Of a DNA stretch of 26,539 nt, positions 17,163 to 23,274 are shown piece after piece. The stretch's first letter is position 1; each line of letters starts with the position of its first letter. This DNA comes from CAZXBB01 sp964638815. Its GTDB lineage: Bacteria; Planctomycetota; Phycisphaerae; Phycisphaerales; SM1A02. The translations under genes and the position numbers were made by a program. The DNA lies in contig CAZXBB010000357.1 of NCBI GenBank assembly GCA_964638815.1, positions 1 through 26,539 on the forward strand, written 5' to 3'. The notes beneath the pieces are model-generated. The model was not told the DNA's origin. It did no database searches and was given only the letters and a program-made list of their open reading frames with translations.

Positions 17163-17296
17163 GGGCGTGTCGCTGGGTGGAATCGTAGTCGCTTTCTCGC
17201 AGTCCGCCTCGTGCCGGTCCTCGAGCGCGGTCAGCGCGGGCTGTGTCCGGGGCCCTCGTCATTCGTTGACGGTGCATGGGTGCACGCGCACGCCAC

Positions 17297-17318
17297 CCGT
17301 GCCCCTTCCATGGCACGG
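17297..17318. promoter_or_regulatory. 7-bp inverted repeat upstream of the exported-protein promoter
   Basis: CCGTGCC (17297-17303) and GGCACGG (17312-17318) flank an 8-bp centre. The site lies about 30 bp upstream of the -10 box at 17348, near the expected -35, where no consensus -35 is visible. It may be an activator site. Confidence 0.3.
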
Positions 17319-17347
17319 GACCGGAGCGCGCGCGTCGTGATGCGCGC

Positions 17348-17353
17348 TAGACT
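17348..17353 (+). promoter_or_regulatory. -10 box TAGACT eight bases before the GTG start (leaderless)
   Basis: TAGACT ends at 17353 and GTG begins at 17362. A normal start-point distance places the 5' end on or next to the GTG. If ATG 17371 is used, the leader is only about 10 nt and still has no Shine-Dalgarno. Confidence 0.45.
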
Positions 17354-17361
17354 TCCCCGTC

Positions 17362-18240
17362 GTGAACGTCATGAAGAAGATCGCCGCCGTTTCCTGCGTC
17401 GTCATCGCCGCCGCCCTTCTCCCTGCGCCGCCCGCCGCCGCCCTGGCGGCGACCGCGTCCGGCTGGCGGACCGATCCCGCCTGGTACGACGGCAAGGCCG
17501 AGTGGGCGCTGTACGACGCGGTGCGTCCGATCTACGGCGAGCCGCGCCGGTACGAGGCGACGATCTTCACGAACAAGCAGCAGATGGACACGGCCACCAC
17601 GACGAAGGACGCCGGGGGCACCGACCCGATCGAGGTCTTCAAGCACAATCTCAGCGAGCTGATCCCGACCGGGAACTACACGTACCGGTTCCTGACGACG
17701 GTGTTTTCGCGCACGGACACGCTCGCGCCCTACAAGGTCGTCTTCTCGAGCCAGGAGGACTGCGGCGCGACGTACAAGCAGTTCGTCGTGGACGACGACA
17801 CCGTCGCCGCGGAGCAGTTCTGCTACTTCCCGGACAGCGGCGCGAAGCCGGCGACGTACGCCCGGCCGGAGGACCTCGCGTTCCACGACGCGCTGTCGCT
17901 GCGGCTGCGGGACTACCCCTTCGAGGCAGCCGAGAAACCGACGCTCACGCTGACGCTGGTGCCCGATCAGACGGACACGCACGAGACGGAGCAGCGCGGA
18001 AGCGAGGCGGAGGTTTCATACGTCGAGCGCGGGATCGTCAACGTCCCGTACGGGCCGGTGGACGCTCACCATCTGCGGGTCACGCACGCACGGGACGGCG
18101 GCGTGACGGCGACCGACTACTGGTTCGCGGCGGATCCGTCGATGCGTCACGTCATGGTGAAGTACGCCGGACCCTACGGCGTGCAGTACGAACTCAAACG
18201 CCTGGAATGGTGGGCATACTGGGCGGAGCCGCGGCCCTAG
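17362..18240 (+). CDS. exported protein of unknown function
   Basis: A 292-residue protein. The N-terminus is a signal peptide (KK, then AAVSCVVIAAALLPAPPAAALA), cleaved after about residue 30. The mature part is rich in Tyr, Asp and Thr, is probably beta-sheet, and contains two Cys in the middle (EDCGATYKQ and EQFCYFPD) that could pair in the periplasm. The last section (TATDYWFAADPSMRHVMVKYAGPYGVQYELKRLEW) resembles the end of DUF3108-type beta-barrel periplasmic proteins; this is a loose similarity. GTG 17362 and ATG 17371 are both possible starts. The gene converges on ileS with only three bases between the stop codons. Confidence 0.75.
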   Translation: MNVMKKIAAVSCVVIAAALLPAPPAAALAATASGWRTDPAWYDGKAEWALYDAVRPIYGEPRRYEATIFTNKQQMDTATTTKDAGGTDPIEVFKHNLSELIPTGNYTYRFLTTVFSRTDTLAPYKVVFSSQEDCGATYKQFVVDDDTVAAEQFCYFPDSGAKPATYARPEDLAFHDALSLRLRDYPFEAAEKPTLTLTLVPDQTDTHETEQRGSEAEVSYVERGIVNVPYGPVDAHHLRVTHARDGGVTATDYWFAADPSMRHVMVKYAGPYGVQYELKRLEWWAYWAEPRP

Positions 18241-18243
18241 CCC

Positions 18244-21084
18244 TCACACGCCCACCGCCTCGGCATCCCGGTCGGACAGCATCCCCCCGTCGCTGCGCTG
18301 CTTGACGGTCCCGTCGCGTTTCCATGATCGCTCGCACCGCGGCTCGCCGGACAGGTCGTTGACGGTCACGGCGTCGCCATCTTCGGTGAACGTCACGCGC
18401 GAGACGCCGCACAGGTCGGGGAAGTCGGCCGCGAACCGCGTCAGCACGCCCTTGGGATCGGGGACGACGAGCTCGGCGTCGAGCGGGTTCTCGATGCCGC
18501 GCGGCTTGGCCGCCTCGAGCGCCTTGAGCGCCCGGTCGCGGGCCGCGAGTACCTCCGGCCAGGCGGGATCCGCCGTGACCGCGGGGGCCTCCAGGTGGGT
18601 CTCGAGGTGCACGCAGCGTCCCTTGTGCGTCTGCTCGTCGTCGATGCCGCTCCACAGCGCGCGGTACGCCTCGTCCGCGGTGTGCGACAGGACCGGCGCG
18701 AGCAGACGCGTCAGCGATTCGACGAGGTGCCACATGACGGTCTGCGTCGCGCGGCGACGCGGGGAGTCGATCCTGTCGCAGTACAGGCGGTCCTTCACGG
18801 CCGCGCAGTAGAACGCCGACAGGGTCTCGTTACAGAAGTCGTACAGCCGCTGGTGAGCGCGGCGGAACTCATAGCGCTCGTAGGCGGCGCACACGTCCGC
18901 CTGGAGCTTCCCCGCCTCCGCCAGGATGTAGGCGTCAACGGAGGCCGGCGCGAGCGCGGGGCCGTCCACCGCGTCGCGATCCGGCGCGAAGTCGCTGAGG
19001 TTGCTCAGCAGGAACCGGAGCGTGTTCCGGACCTTGCGGTACGACTCGCCGGCGACGTCGAAGAAGGATTCGTCGGCCTTGACGTCGTTCTCGTAGGCGA
19101 GCGACGACACCCACCAGCGGGCGACGTCGGCGCCGTGGTGTGCAAGGACGTCGTCCACGTCGATGGCGTTGCCGCCGGACTTGCTCATCTTGCGGCCGTC
19201 CTTGTCCACGACGAAGCCGTGCGTCAGGACATTGCGGAACGGCGTGTGCCCCGTCATGCCGAGCGCCGGCAGCAGCGAGAGCTGGAACCAGCCGCGGTGC
19301 TGGTCGGAGCCCTCGAGGTAGAGATCGATCGGGAAGCCGAGATCGCGCTCGCGCATGACGGCGTGCCAGGAGGATCCGGACTCCATCCAGACGTCGAAGA
19401 TGTCGTGCATCTTCGCGAGCTTCGCGACGTCGAGCCCCGACGGGGCGTCGGGATCGCCCGCCGCGTCGTACCCGGCGAGGAGCTGCGCCGGCGTCTCCGT
19501 GAACCACGCGTCGCTGCCCCGCGCGCCGAAGATCTCGCCCACGGCGCGCACCGACGTGGCGGTCAGGAAGATCGCGCCGTCCGGCATCCGGAAGGCGGGG
19601 ATCGGAAGCCCCCACGCGCGCTGCCGCGACAGGCACCAGTCGGGTCGCGACTCGATCATGCCGCGAAAGCGGTTCCGGCCCCAGGCGGGATGGAAGGTGA
19701 TCGCGCTCTCGGACTCCGCCATCGCCAGCTCGCGCAGCGACGTCCCCTCGCGCGCGGTCGGCCGATCGACGCCGACGAACCACTGCTCGGTCGAGCGGAA
19801 GATGACCGGCGTCTTGCTCCGCCAGTCGTGCGGGTAGCTGTGCACGAACGTCTCGTCGTGGAACAGGTGACCGGAGTTCCGCAGGTGCTCGGTGATCGCC
19901 GTGTTCGCGTCCCATACCGACATGCCGCGCAGCCACTGCGGCACCGTGTCGTCGTAGGTGCCGTCATCGCGCACGGGGCAGTAGATCTCGATGCCCTCCT
20001 TGATGCCGGTCGCGTAGTCCTCGGCCCCGTGCCCCGGCGCGGTGTGCACGAGCCCCGTGCCGTCCTCGAGCGTCACGTACTCCGCCGCGACGATCGGGCA
20101 GACGCGCCCGCTCAGCGGCTGCCGGTACGTCAGCCCGACGAGCGATGCGCCGCCCGCCTCGCCGAGCACCTCGACGTCCGTCGCCCCGCCGGCGCCGGTG
20201 ACCCGCCCGACGAGCTCCGACGCGATCACCGTCACGTTGCCGTCCACCTGGACGAGCGCATAGTCGAACGCCTCGTGCACGGCGACGGCGAGGTTCGCCG
20301 GCAGCGTCCACGGCGTCGTGGTCCAGATCATGAGGCTCGGCGTGAGATCCAGCTCGACGCCGAAGATCGCGGCCACCGCGTCGCGATCGGTGAACTCGAA
20401 ATCGACGTAGACCGAGAGGTCCTCGCGGTCCTCGTACTCGAGCTCGGCCTCCGCGAGCGCCGTCTCGTTCGCGATCGACCAATGCACGGGCCGCAGCGCG
20501 CGGTACACGAGTCCCTGCTCGAGGAGGGAAGCGAAGACCCCGAGCACGGCGCGCTCGTAGCCCGGCTGCATCGTGAGGTACGGCGCCTCGTAGTCCGCGA
20601 GCGTCAGCATCGCGTGGAGCTGCTGCGTGTGGACCTTCTGGAACTTCGCGGCCGACTTCTGGCACTCGCGGCGGATCGCCATGCGCATGGCGTCGTCGTC
20701 GAGGGCGTGGAGCTTGTCCATCTTCCCGGCGTTCTGGATCTCCGTCAGCACCTTGTGCTCGATCGGCAGACCGTGACAGTCCCACCCGGGCACGAACGCG
20801 CACCGGCGTCCGGCCATGAGGCGGCTGCGGACGACGATGTCCTTCAGCACCTTGTTGAGCAGGTGCCCCGCGTGGAGCCGCGCGTTCGCGAAAGGCGGAC
20901 CGTCGTGGAAGACGAACGGCTCCGCGTCGCGCCGCAACTCGAGGACCCGGTGGTACAGCCCGATCTCGTCCCAGCGGCGGGACGACGCCGCCTCGTTCTG
21001 CGACAGGTTGGCGCGCATCGGGAACCCGGTCCTGGGCAGGTTCAGCGTCTTCTTGTAGTTCCGCTCGGCGGCGGTCTCGGTCAT
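18244..21084 (-). CDS. ileS: isoleucyl-tRNA synthetase
   Basis: Charges tRNA-Ile in the cytoplasm. The 946-residue length is normal for the family. The class I signature appears as HAGH (71-74) in GPPFANARLHAGH, KMSKS occurs near residue 631 in DGRKMSKSGGNAIDVDDV, and EGSDQHRGWF precedes it. The CP1 editing domain has GTGLVHTAPGHGAEDY, which clears misloaded valine. The C-terminal zinc-binding motif is altered: the first CxxC is C917-E-R-S920 and the second reads S937-D-R-D940, so only one of four cysteines remains. The start ATG 21084 begins the conserved NYKKTLNLP..FPMRANL region. A 200-nt leader with an Ile-rich peptide and a terminator precedes it, indicating attenuation control. Confidence 0.97.
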   Translation of the reverse strand: MTETAAERNYKKTLNLPRTGFPMRANLSQNEAASSRRWDEIGLYHRVLELRRDAEPFVFHDGPPFANARLHAGHLLNKVLKDIVVRSRLMAGRRCAFVPGWDCHGLPIEHKVLTEIQNAGKMDKLHALDDDAMRMAIRRECQKSAAKFQKVHTQQLHAMLTLADYEAPYLTMQPGYERAVLGVFASLLEQGLVYRALRPVHWSIANETALAEAELEYEDREDLSVYVDFEFTDRDAVAAIFGVELDLTPSLMIWTTTPWTLPANLAVAVHEAFDYALVQVDGNVTVIASELVGRVTGAGGATDVEVLGEAGGASLVGLTYRQPLSGRVCPIVAAEYVTLEDGTGLVHTAPGHGAEDYATGIKEGIEIYCPVRDDGTYDDTVPQWLRGMSVWDANTAITEHLRNSGHLFHDETFVHSYPHDWRSKTPVIFRSTEQWFVGVDRPTAREGTSLRELAMAESESAITFHPAWGRNRFRGMIESRPDWCLSRQRAWGLPIPAFRMPDGAIFLTATSVRAVGEIFGARGSDAWFTETPAQLLAGYDAAGDPDAPSGLDVAKLAKMHDIFDVWMESGSSWHAVMRERDLGFPIDLYLEGSDQHRGWFQLSLLPALGMTGHTPFRNVLTHGFVVDKDGRKMSKSGGNAIDVDDVLAHHGADVARWWVSSLAYENDVKADESFFDVAGESYRKVRNTLRFLLSNLSDFAPDRDAVDGPALAPASVDAYILAEAGKLQADVCAAYERYEFRRAHQRLYDFCNETLSAFYCAAVKDRLYCDRIDSPRRRATQTVMWHLVESLTRLLAPVLSHTADEAYRALWSGIDDEQTHKGRCVHLETHLEAPAVTADPAWPEVLAARDRALKALEAAKPRGIENPLDAELVVPDPKGVLTRFAADFPDLCGVSRVTFTEDGDAVTVNDLSGEPRCERSWKRDGTVKQRSDGGMLSDRDAEAVGV

Positions 21085-21150
21085 GGCAGGATCCCGGGCA
21101 GCGAGGTGGTGTTCCGGAGGAACCGAGATCGGCCAGATGCCGGTCCCGGC

Positions 21151-21183
21151 AACGACAAACGGCCCCGCTGGAGAGCGAGGCCG
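21151..21183 (-). terminator. intrinsic terminator in the ileS leader
   Basis: On the minus strand, CGGCCTCGCT (21183-21174), loop CTCC and AGCGGGGCCG (21169-21160) form a 10-pair stem with one G-U, followed by TTTGTCGTT. It ends 67 nt before ileS. The 3' arm is also perfectly complementary to CGGCCCCGCT at 21251-21242 (end of the leader ORF), and CTCCAGC in its loop and 3' arm pairs with GCTGGAG at 21225-21219, so alternative antiterminator folds exist. Confidence 0.7.
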
Positions 21184-21239
21184 CGGCGTTCTGTCGGACG
21201 GACGAAATCGCCCCGAGACTCCAGCCGGCACCGCCCCCG

Positions 21240-21287
21240 TCAGCGGGGCCGCGGAATGATGCCGGTGATGATCGTTCGGGCGGTCAT
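21240..21287 (-). CDS. Ile-rich leader peptide of the ileS attenuator
   Basis: A 15-codon ORF, MTARTIITGIIPRPR then TGA, with four Ile codons (ATC ATC ... ATC ATT) in two pairs. It lies downstream of a good promoter and upstream of a terminator in front of ileS. Its last codons lie inside a hairpin (CCCCG-CTGA-CGGGG, extended by CCGC/GCGG and CCGGCA/TGCCGG) with the stop codon in the loop. Such peptides act as sensors: ribosomes stalling on Ile codons when charged tRNA-Ile is scarce change RNA folding and allow read-through. The start is nearly leaderless (-10 box nine bases before ATG). Confidence 0.65.
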   Translation of the reverse strand: MTARTIITGIIPRPR

Positions 21288-21296
21288 GCGGGCCTG

Positions 21297-21324
21297 AGGA
21301 TAGCCATCGGCCCGGTGGGGTCAA
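21297..21324 (-). promoter_or_regulatory. ileS promoter TTGACC-N16-TATCCT
   Basis: On the minus strand TTGACC (21324-21319) and TATCCT (21302-21297) are separated by 16 bp. The start point would lie at about 21287-21290, at or next to the ATG of the leader peptide, giving ileS a leader of about 205 nt. Confidence 0.65.
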
Positions 21325-21370
21325 GGGCGTTGGGGAAGACGCGGCGGCACGCAGGTTGGCGGGGACGTAC

Positions 21371-21530
21371 GCCGGCTGCGACCTTCACGTCGCCGGCTTC
21401 AACGCGCCGGCTTCAACGCGTCGGCGTCACCCCGCCGGCGTCACCCGGCCGGCGATACCCGGCCGGCGTCACCCCGTCGGCGTAACCCCGCCGGCGTCAC
21501 CCCCCGGCGTCACCCGGCCGGCGTCACCCC
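21371..21530 (-). repeat. degenerate 14-bp tandem array (GCCGGCGTCACCCG) ending in the zip stop codon
   Basis: About ten units of 14 nt (range 12-15) with consensus GCCGGCGTCACCCG fill the space between the ileS promoter and the metal transporter. The earliest units read GCCGGCTTCAACGC, so the array has two subtypes. The last unit supplies the TGA stop (21524-21526) of the ZIP transporter. Each unit contains the palindrome GCCGGC. There are no unique spacers, so this is a minisatellite and not a CRISPR. Confidence 0.85.
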
Positions 21531-22441
21531 CCCGTGGCCCACGCCACGGCGAGCCCCGCGAGCAGCGCGACGGTCAGCTTCACCCGGTCGTGCCGGTGGA
21601 ACTGGAGCTCCGGCAGCAGATCGCTCAGGGCGATGCACATGAACGCGCCCGCGGAGAACGCGAGCGCGGCGCTCATCAGGCGGTGCGGCGTGTCGACGTC
21701 GGTCTGCGCGCCGAGCACGAAGAGCGCGGCGCCGGCCGGGATCGCCAGGCCGAAGAGCGCATTGACGATCATGTGCGTGCGTCGCGTGCTCCCGCCGGCG
21801 ACGATGAGCGTGCCGATCGTGATGGCATCGAACGGCTTGTGCAGGACGATGACGAGGAACGTCCCGAGGCCGGCCAGCAGACGCTCGTCACCGGCGGTCT
21901 CCGCACTCAGGACGCTCGCCGCGAGGGCGGCGCCGGCGATGAGCGTGTGCACCGTCATGCCGACCGTCGTCCCCACCCACGTGAGCCGGTGATCGTGGCC
22001 GTGATCGTGGCCGTGATCGTGGCCGTGATCGTGCCCGTGATCGTGCCCGTGATCGCGGTGGCCCGCCTGCCCTTCTCCGGCGGTCGGCTCGTGGTGGTGG
22101 AAGCAGAACCAGCGCTCCAGCACGAACATCGCCAGGAACCCGCCGACGACCCACAGCACGACGGGGTCGATCAGCTCGTGACTCACGACGCCGTGCGCGT
22201 GGTCGTGGCCGACCCCGGCGCCCGGCGCGTGCGCCGCGACCTCGAGCCAGGCGCCGCGCTCGACAATCGCGTGCGGCAGCAGGTGCAGGAGCGCGATGCC
22301 GAGCATGACCCCCGAGACGAACGACAACGCCACCTCGAGCCGCCGGTGCGTCAGACGCACAAGCCGCGGGATCCAGCCGCCCACGACCGACACGACGACG
22401 ATCAGCAGGCAGTAGACGGTGAGCAGCCCGGCCGGACTCAT
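21524..22441 (-). CDS. ZIP-family divalent metal transporter with His-rich loop
   Basis: A 305-residue inner-membrane protein with about eight hydrophobic segments. GVMLGIALLHLLPHA and FSAGAFMCIALSDLLPEL are conserved ZIP helices; the metal-site helices are TVHTLIAGAALAAS and VLHKPFDAITIGTLIVAGG, where the usual HxxxE appears as HKPFD (Asp for Glu). The family imports Zn, Fe or Mn. The loop between TM3 and TM4 carries HRDHGHDHGHDHGHDHGHDH, a metal-binding run encoded by a 12-bp tandem repeat. It follows the ArsR gene by 27 bp in the same direction, so the regulator probably controls metal uptake. The stop codon lies in a tandem repeat array. Confidence 0.9.
   Translation of the reverse strand: MSPAGLLTVYCLLIVVVSVVGGWIPRLVRLTHRRLEVALSFVSGVMLGIALLHLLPHAIVERGAWLEVAAHAPGAGVGHDHAHGVVSHELIDPVVLWVVGGFLAMFVLERWFCFHHHEPTAGEGQAGHRDHGHDHGHDHGHDHGHDHGHDHRLTWVGTTVGMTVHTLIAGAALAASVLSAETAGDERLLAGLGTFLVIVLHKPFDAITIGTLIVAGGSTRRTHMIVNALFGLAIPAGAALFVLGAQTDVDTPHRLMSAALAFSAGAFMCIALSDLLPELQFHRHDRVKLTVALLAGLAVAWATGG
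21989..22060 (-). repeat. 12-bp tandem repeat encoding the His/Asp/Gly loop
   Basis: Five full copies of GTGATCGTGGCC or its variant GTGATCGTGCCC (21989-22048) and a partial sixth encode (HDHG)n on the minus strand. Because the unit is four codons, slippage would change the length of the metal-binding loop without breaking the frame. Confidence 0.85.
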
Positions 22442-22468
22442 CCGATGGCCCCCCGCCGACGCCGCGGA

Positions 22469-22810
22469 TCAGTCGTCATCGTCCGCGAAGCCGAGCCTGA
22501 GCCGGATCCGACCCGTTTGAAGACGCAACGAGCCATCGATTTCATCCGCGCTGACGTGGGTCGAGTTGAGGGAGTAGTAGATCTGCTTGCCGGCGCGGCG
22601 CGTCGAAAGCAAGCCGGCGGTCCGCAACAGCCCCAGGTGATGGCTCACCGTCGGCTGGGCAAGGTCGAGATCGTCGCACATCGTGGAGACGTTCCGCTCG
22701 CCCGCGTGGAGCAGTCCCAGGATTCGAATGCGAGTCGCGTCTCCGACAAGCCGCATCAGGGCGGCCATTTCGCCGACAGTCTCGGGGTCGGCAAGGGTAT
22801 TGGCGGTCAT
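22469..22810 (-). CDS. ArsR/SmtB-family metal-responsive repressor
   Basis: A 113-residue winged-helix protein: LMRLVGDATRIRILGLLHAGERNVSTMCDDLDLAQPTVSHHLGLLRTAGLLSTRRAGKQIYYSLN. The recognition helix is AQPTVSHHLGLL and the wing is RRAGKQIYYSL. Members bind operators as dimers and release on metal binding. The arsenic CVC motif of ArsR is absent; candidate ligands are Cys in STMCDDLD and His/Asp in NSTHVSADE, so the metal is undecided, but linkage to a ZIP transporter suggests Zn or Mn. GGAG lies 11 bases before ATG 22810. The C-terminus is acidic (FADDDD). A 15-bp inverted repeat just upstream could be its operator. Confidence 0.9.
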   Translation of the reverse strand: MTANTLADPETVGEMAALMRLVGDATRIRILGLLHAGERNVSTMCDDLDLAQPTVSHHLGLLRTAGLLSTRRAGKQIYYSLNSTHVSADEIDGSLRLQTGRIRLRLGFADDDD

Positions 22811-22829
22811 GAAGGCTCAGTCTCCAGGG

Positions 22830-22844
22830 CAGGCCGTGGGCCTG
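22830..22844. promoter_or_regulatory. 15-bp inverted repeat upstream of the ArsR gene
   Basis: CAGGCC-gtg-GGCCTG is a perfect 6+3+6 palindrome 20 bp before the ATG of the regulator and next to its ribosome binding site. Auto-repression from here would be typical for the family, but the site is more GC-rich than known ArsR/SmtB operators. Confidence 0.35.
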
Positions 22845-22955
22845 GGGGCATGAGTGTGGTTGTCACGAGTCGGGTCGGTTCCCCCTTCGGTTCACCGGAA
22901 ACCCCGGGGCGCCAGGATCGTCATCGGCACATCGGGGCCGGACGCGGCAGTCGTC

Positions 22956-22987
22956 TTGACACGCCGGGACCGGACGATCAGTATAGT
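22956..22987 (+). promoter_or_regulatory. tRNA-Ala promoter, TTGACA and TATAGT
   Basis: A perfect TTGACA (22956-22961) and TATAGT (22982-22987, five of six) lie upstream of the tRNA. The spacing is 20 bp, longer than usual, so DNA twist or an alternative -10 may be involved. A 6-bp hairpin CCCGCT-gca-AGCGGG (22997-23011) separates it from the tRNA 5' end. Confidence 0.5.
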
Positions 22988-23016
22988 CCGCCTTGCCCGC
23001 TGCAAGCGGGGTCAAG

Positions 23017-23089
23017 GGGCAGTAGCTCAATTGGGAGAGCGCCTCGGTCGCATCGAGGAGGTTGTGAGTTCGAGTCTCATCTGCTCCAT
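23017..23089 (+). tRNA. tRNA-Ala, anticodon CGC
   Basis: A 73-nt cloverleaf. The acceptor stem GGGGCAG/CTGCTCC contains G3-U70, the identity element of tRNA-Ala. D arm GCTC...GAGC, anticodon stem CCTCG/CGAGG with loop GTCGCAT (anticodon CGC, reading GCG), T arm GTGAG-TTCGAGT-CTCAT with one G-U. The 3' CCA is not encoded (next bases TTC), so it must be added by nucleotidyltransferase. Discriminator base A73. It lies upstream of mutS. Confidence 0.95.
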
Positions 23090-23126
23090 TCGAGTGTTTC
23101 GCGCGGCGGCTTCGCGTTTGAGTCCG

Positions 23127-23173
23127 CGCTCCGGGCGGAGCGGGCGTGCCGTGCGAGCCGGGAGTCGGCACGC
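23127..23173 (+). terminator. two GC hairpins between tRNA-Ala and mutS
   Basis: CGCTCC-gggc-GGAGCG (23127-23142) and GCGTGCCG/CGGCACGC (23144-23151 with 23166-23173, 14-nt loop) follow the tRNA. Neither has a T-run, so a role in tRNA 3' processing or termination is only possible. The rest of the 185-bp gap contains CCTGAATGAA/CCTGAGTGAA as a small direct repeat at 23208-23227. Confidence 0.35.
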
Positions 23174-23260
23174 GGGGACCAGGCCTGCGTGGACCTGCAC
23201 GCGAACCTGAATGAAACCTGAGTGAATCGGGCCCCACGGCAACGGCGGGCGGCGTCAGCG

Positions 23261-23266
23261 TAGAAT
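23261..23266 (+). promoter_or_regulatory. -10 box TAGAAT eight bases before the mutS start (leaderless)
   Basis: TAGAAT ends at 23266 and ATG begins at 23275, with no Shine-Dalgarno between. The start point would fall on or next to the ATG. No clear -35 is seen 17 bp upstream. Confidence 0.5.
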
Positions 23267-23274
23267 CGCCGCCG

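Noticed and set aside
21084..21287. T-box riboswitch in the ileS leader
   Set aside because: GGCGGTGCCGGC (minus strand) is only loosely like the T-box core GGTGGNACCGCG, and no stem I or specifier loop is evident. The Ile-rich ORF gives a simpler explanation.
18595..21297. 900-codon open frame on the plus strand opposite ileS
   Set aside because: It is a mirror of the GC-rich ileS codons: composition is Arg/Val/Leu/Asp-biased without any recognisable domain, and ileS is certain on the other strand.
21371..21530. CRISPR array
   Set aside because: Units of 14 bp follow each other without unique spacers, and no cas genes are present.
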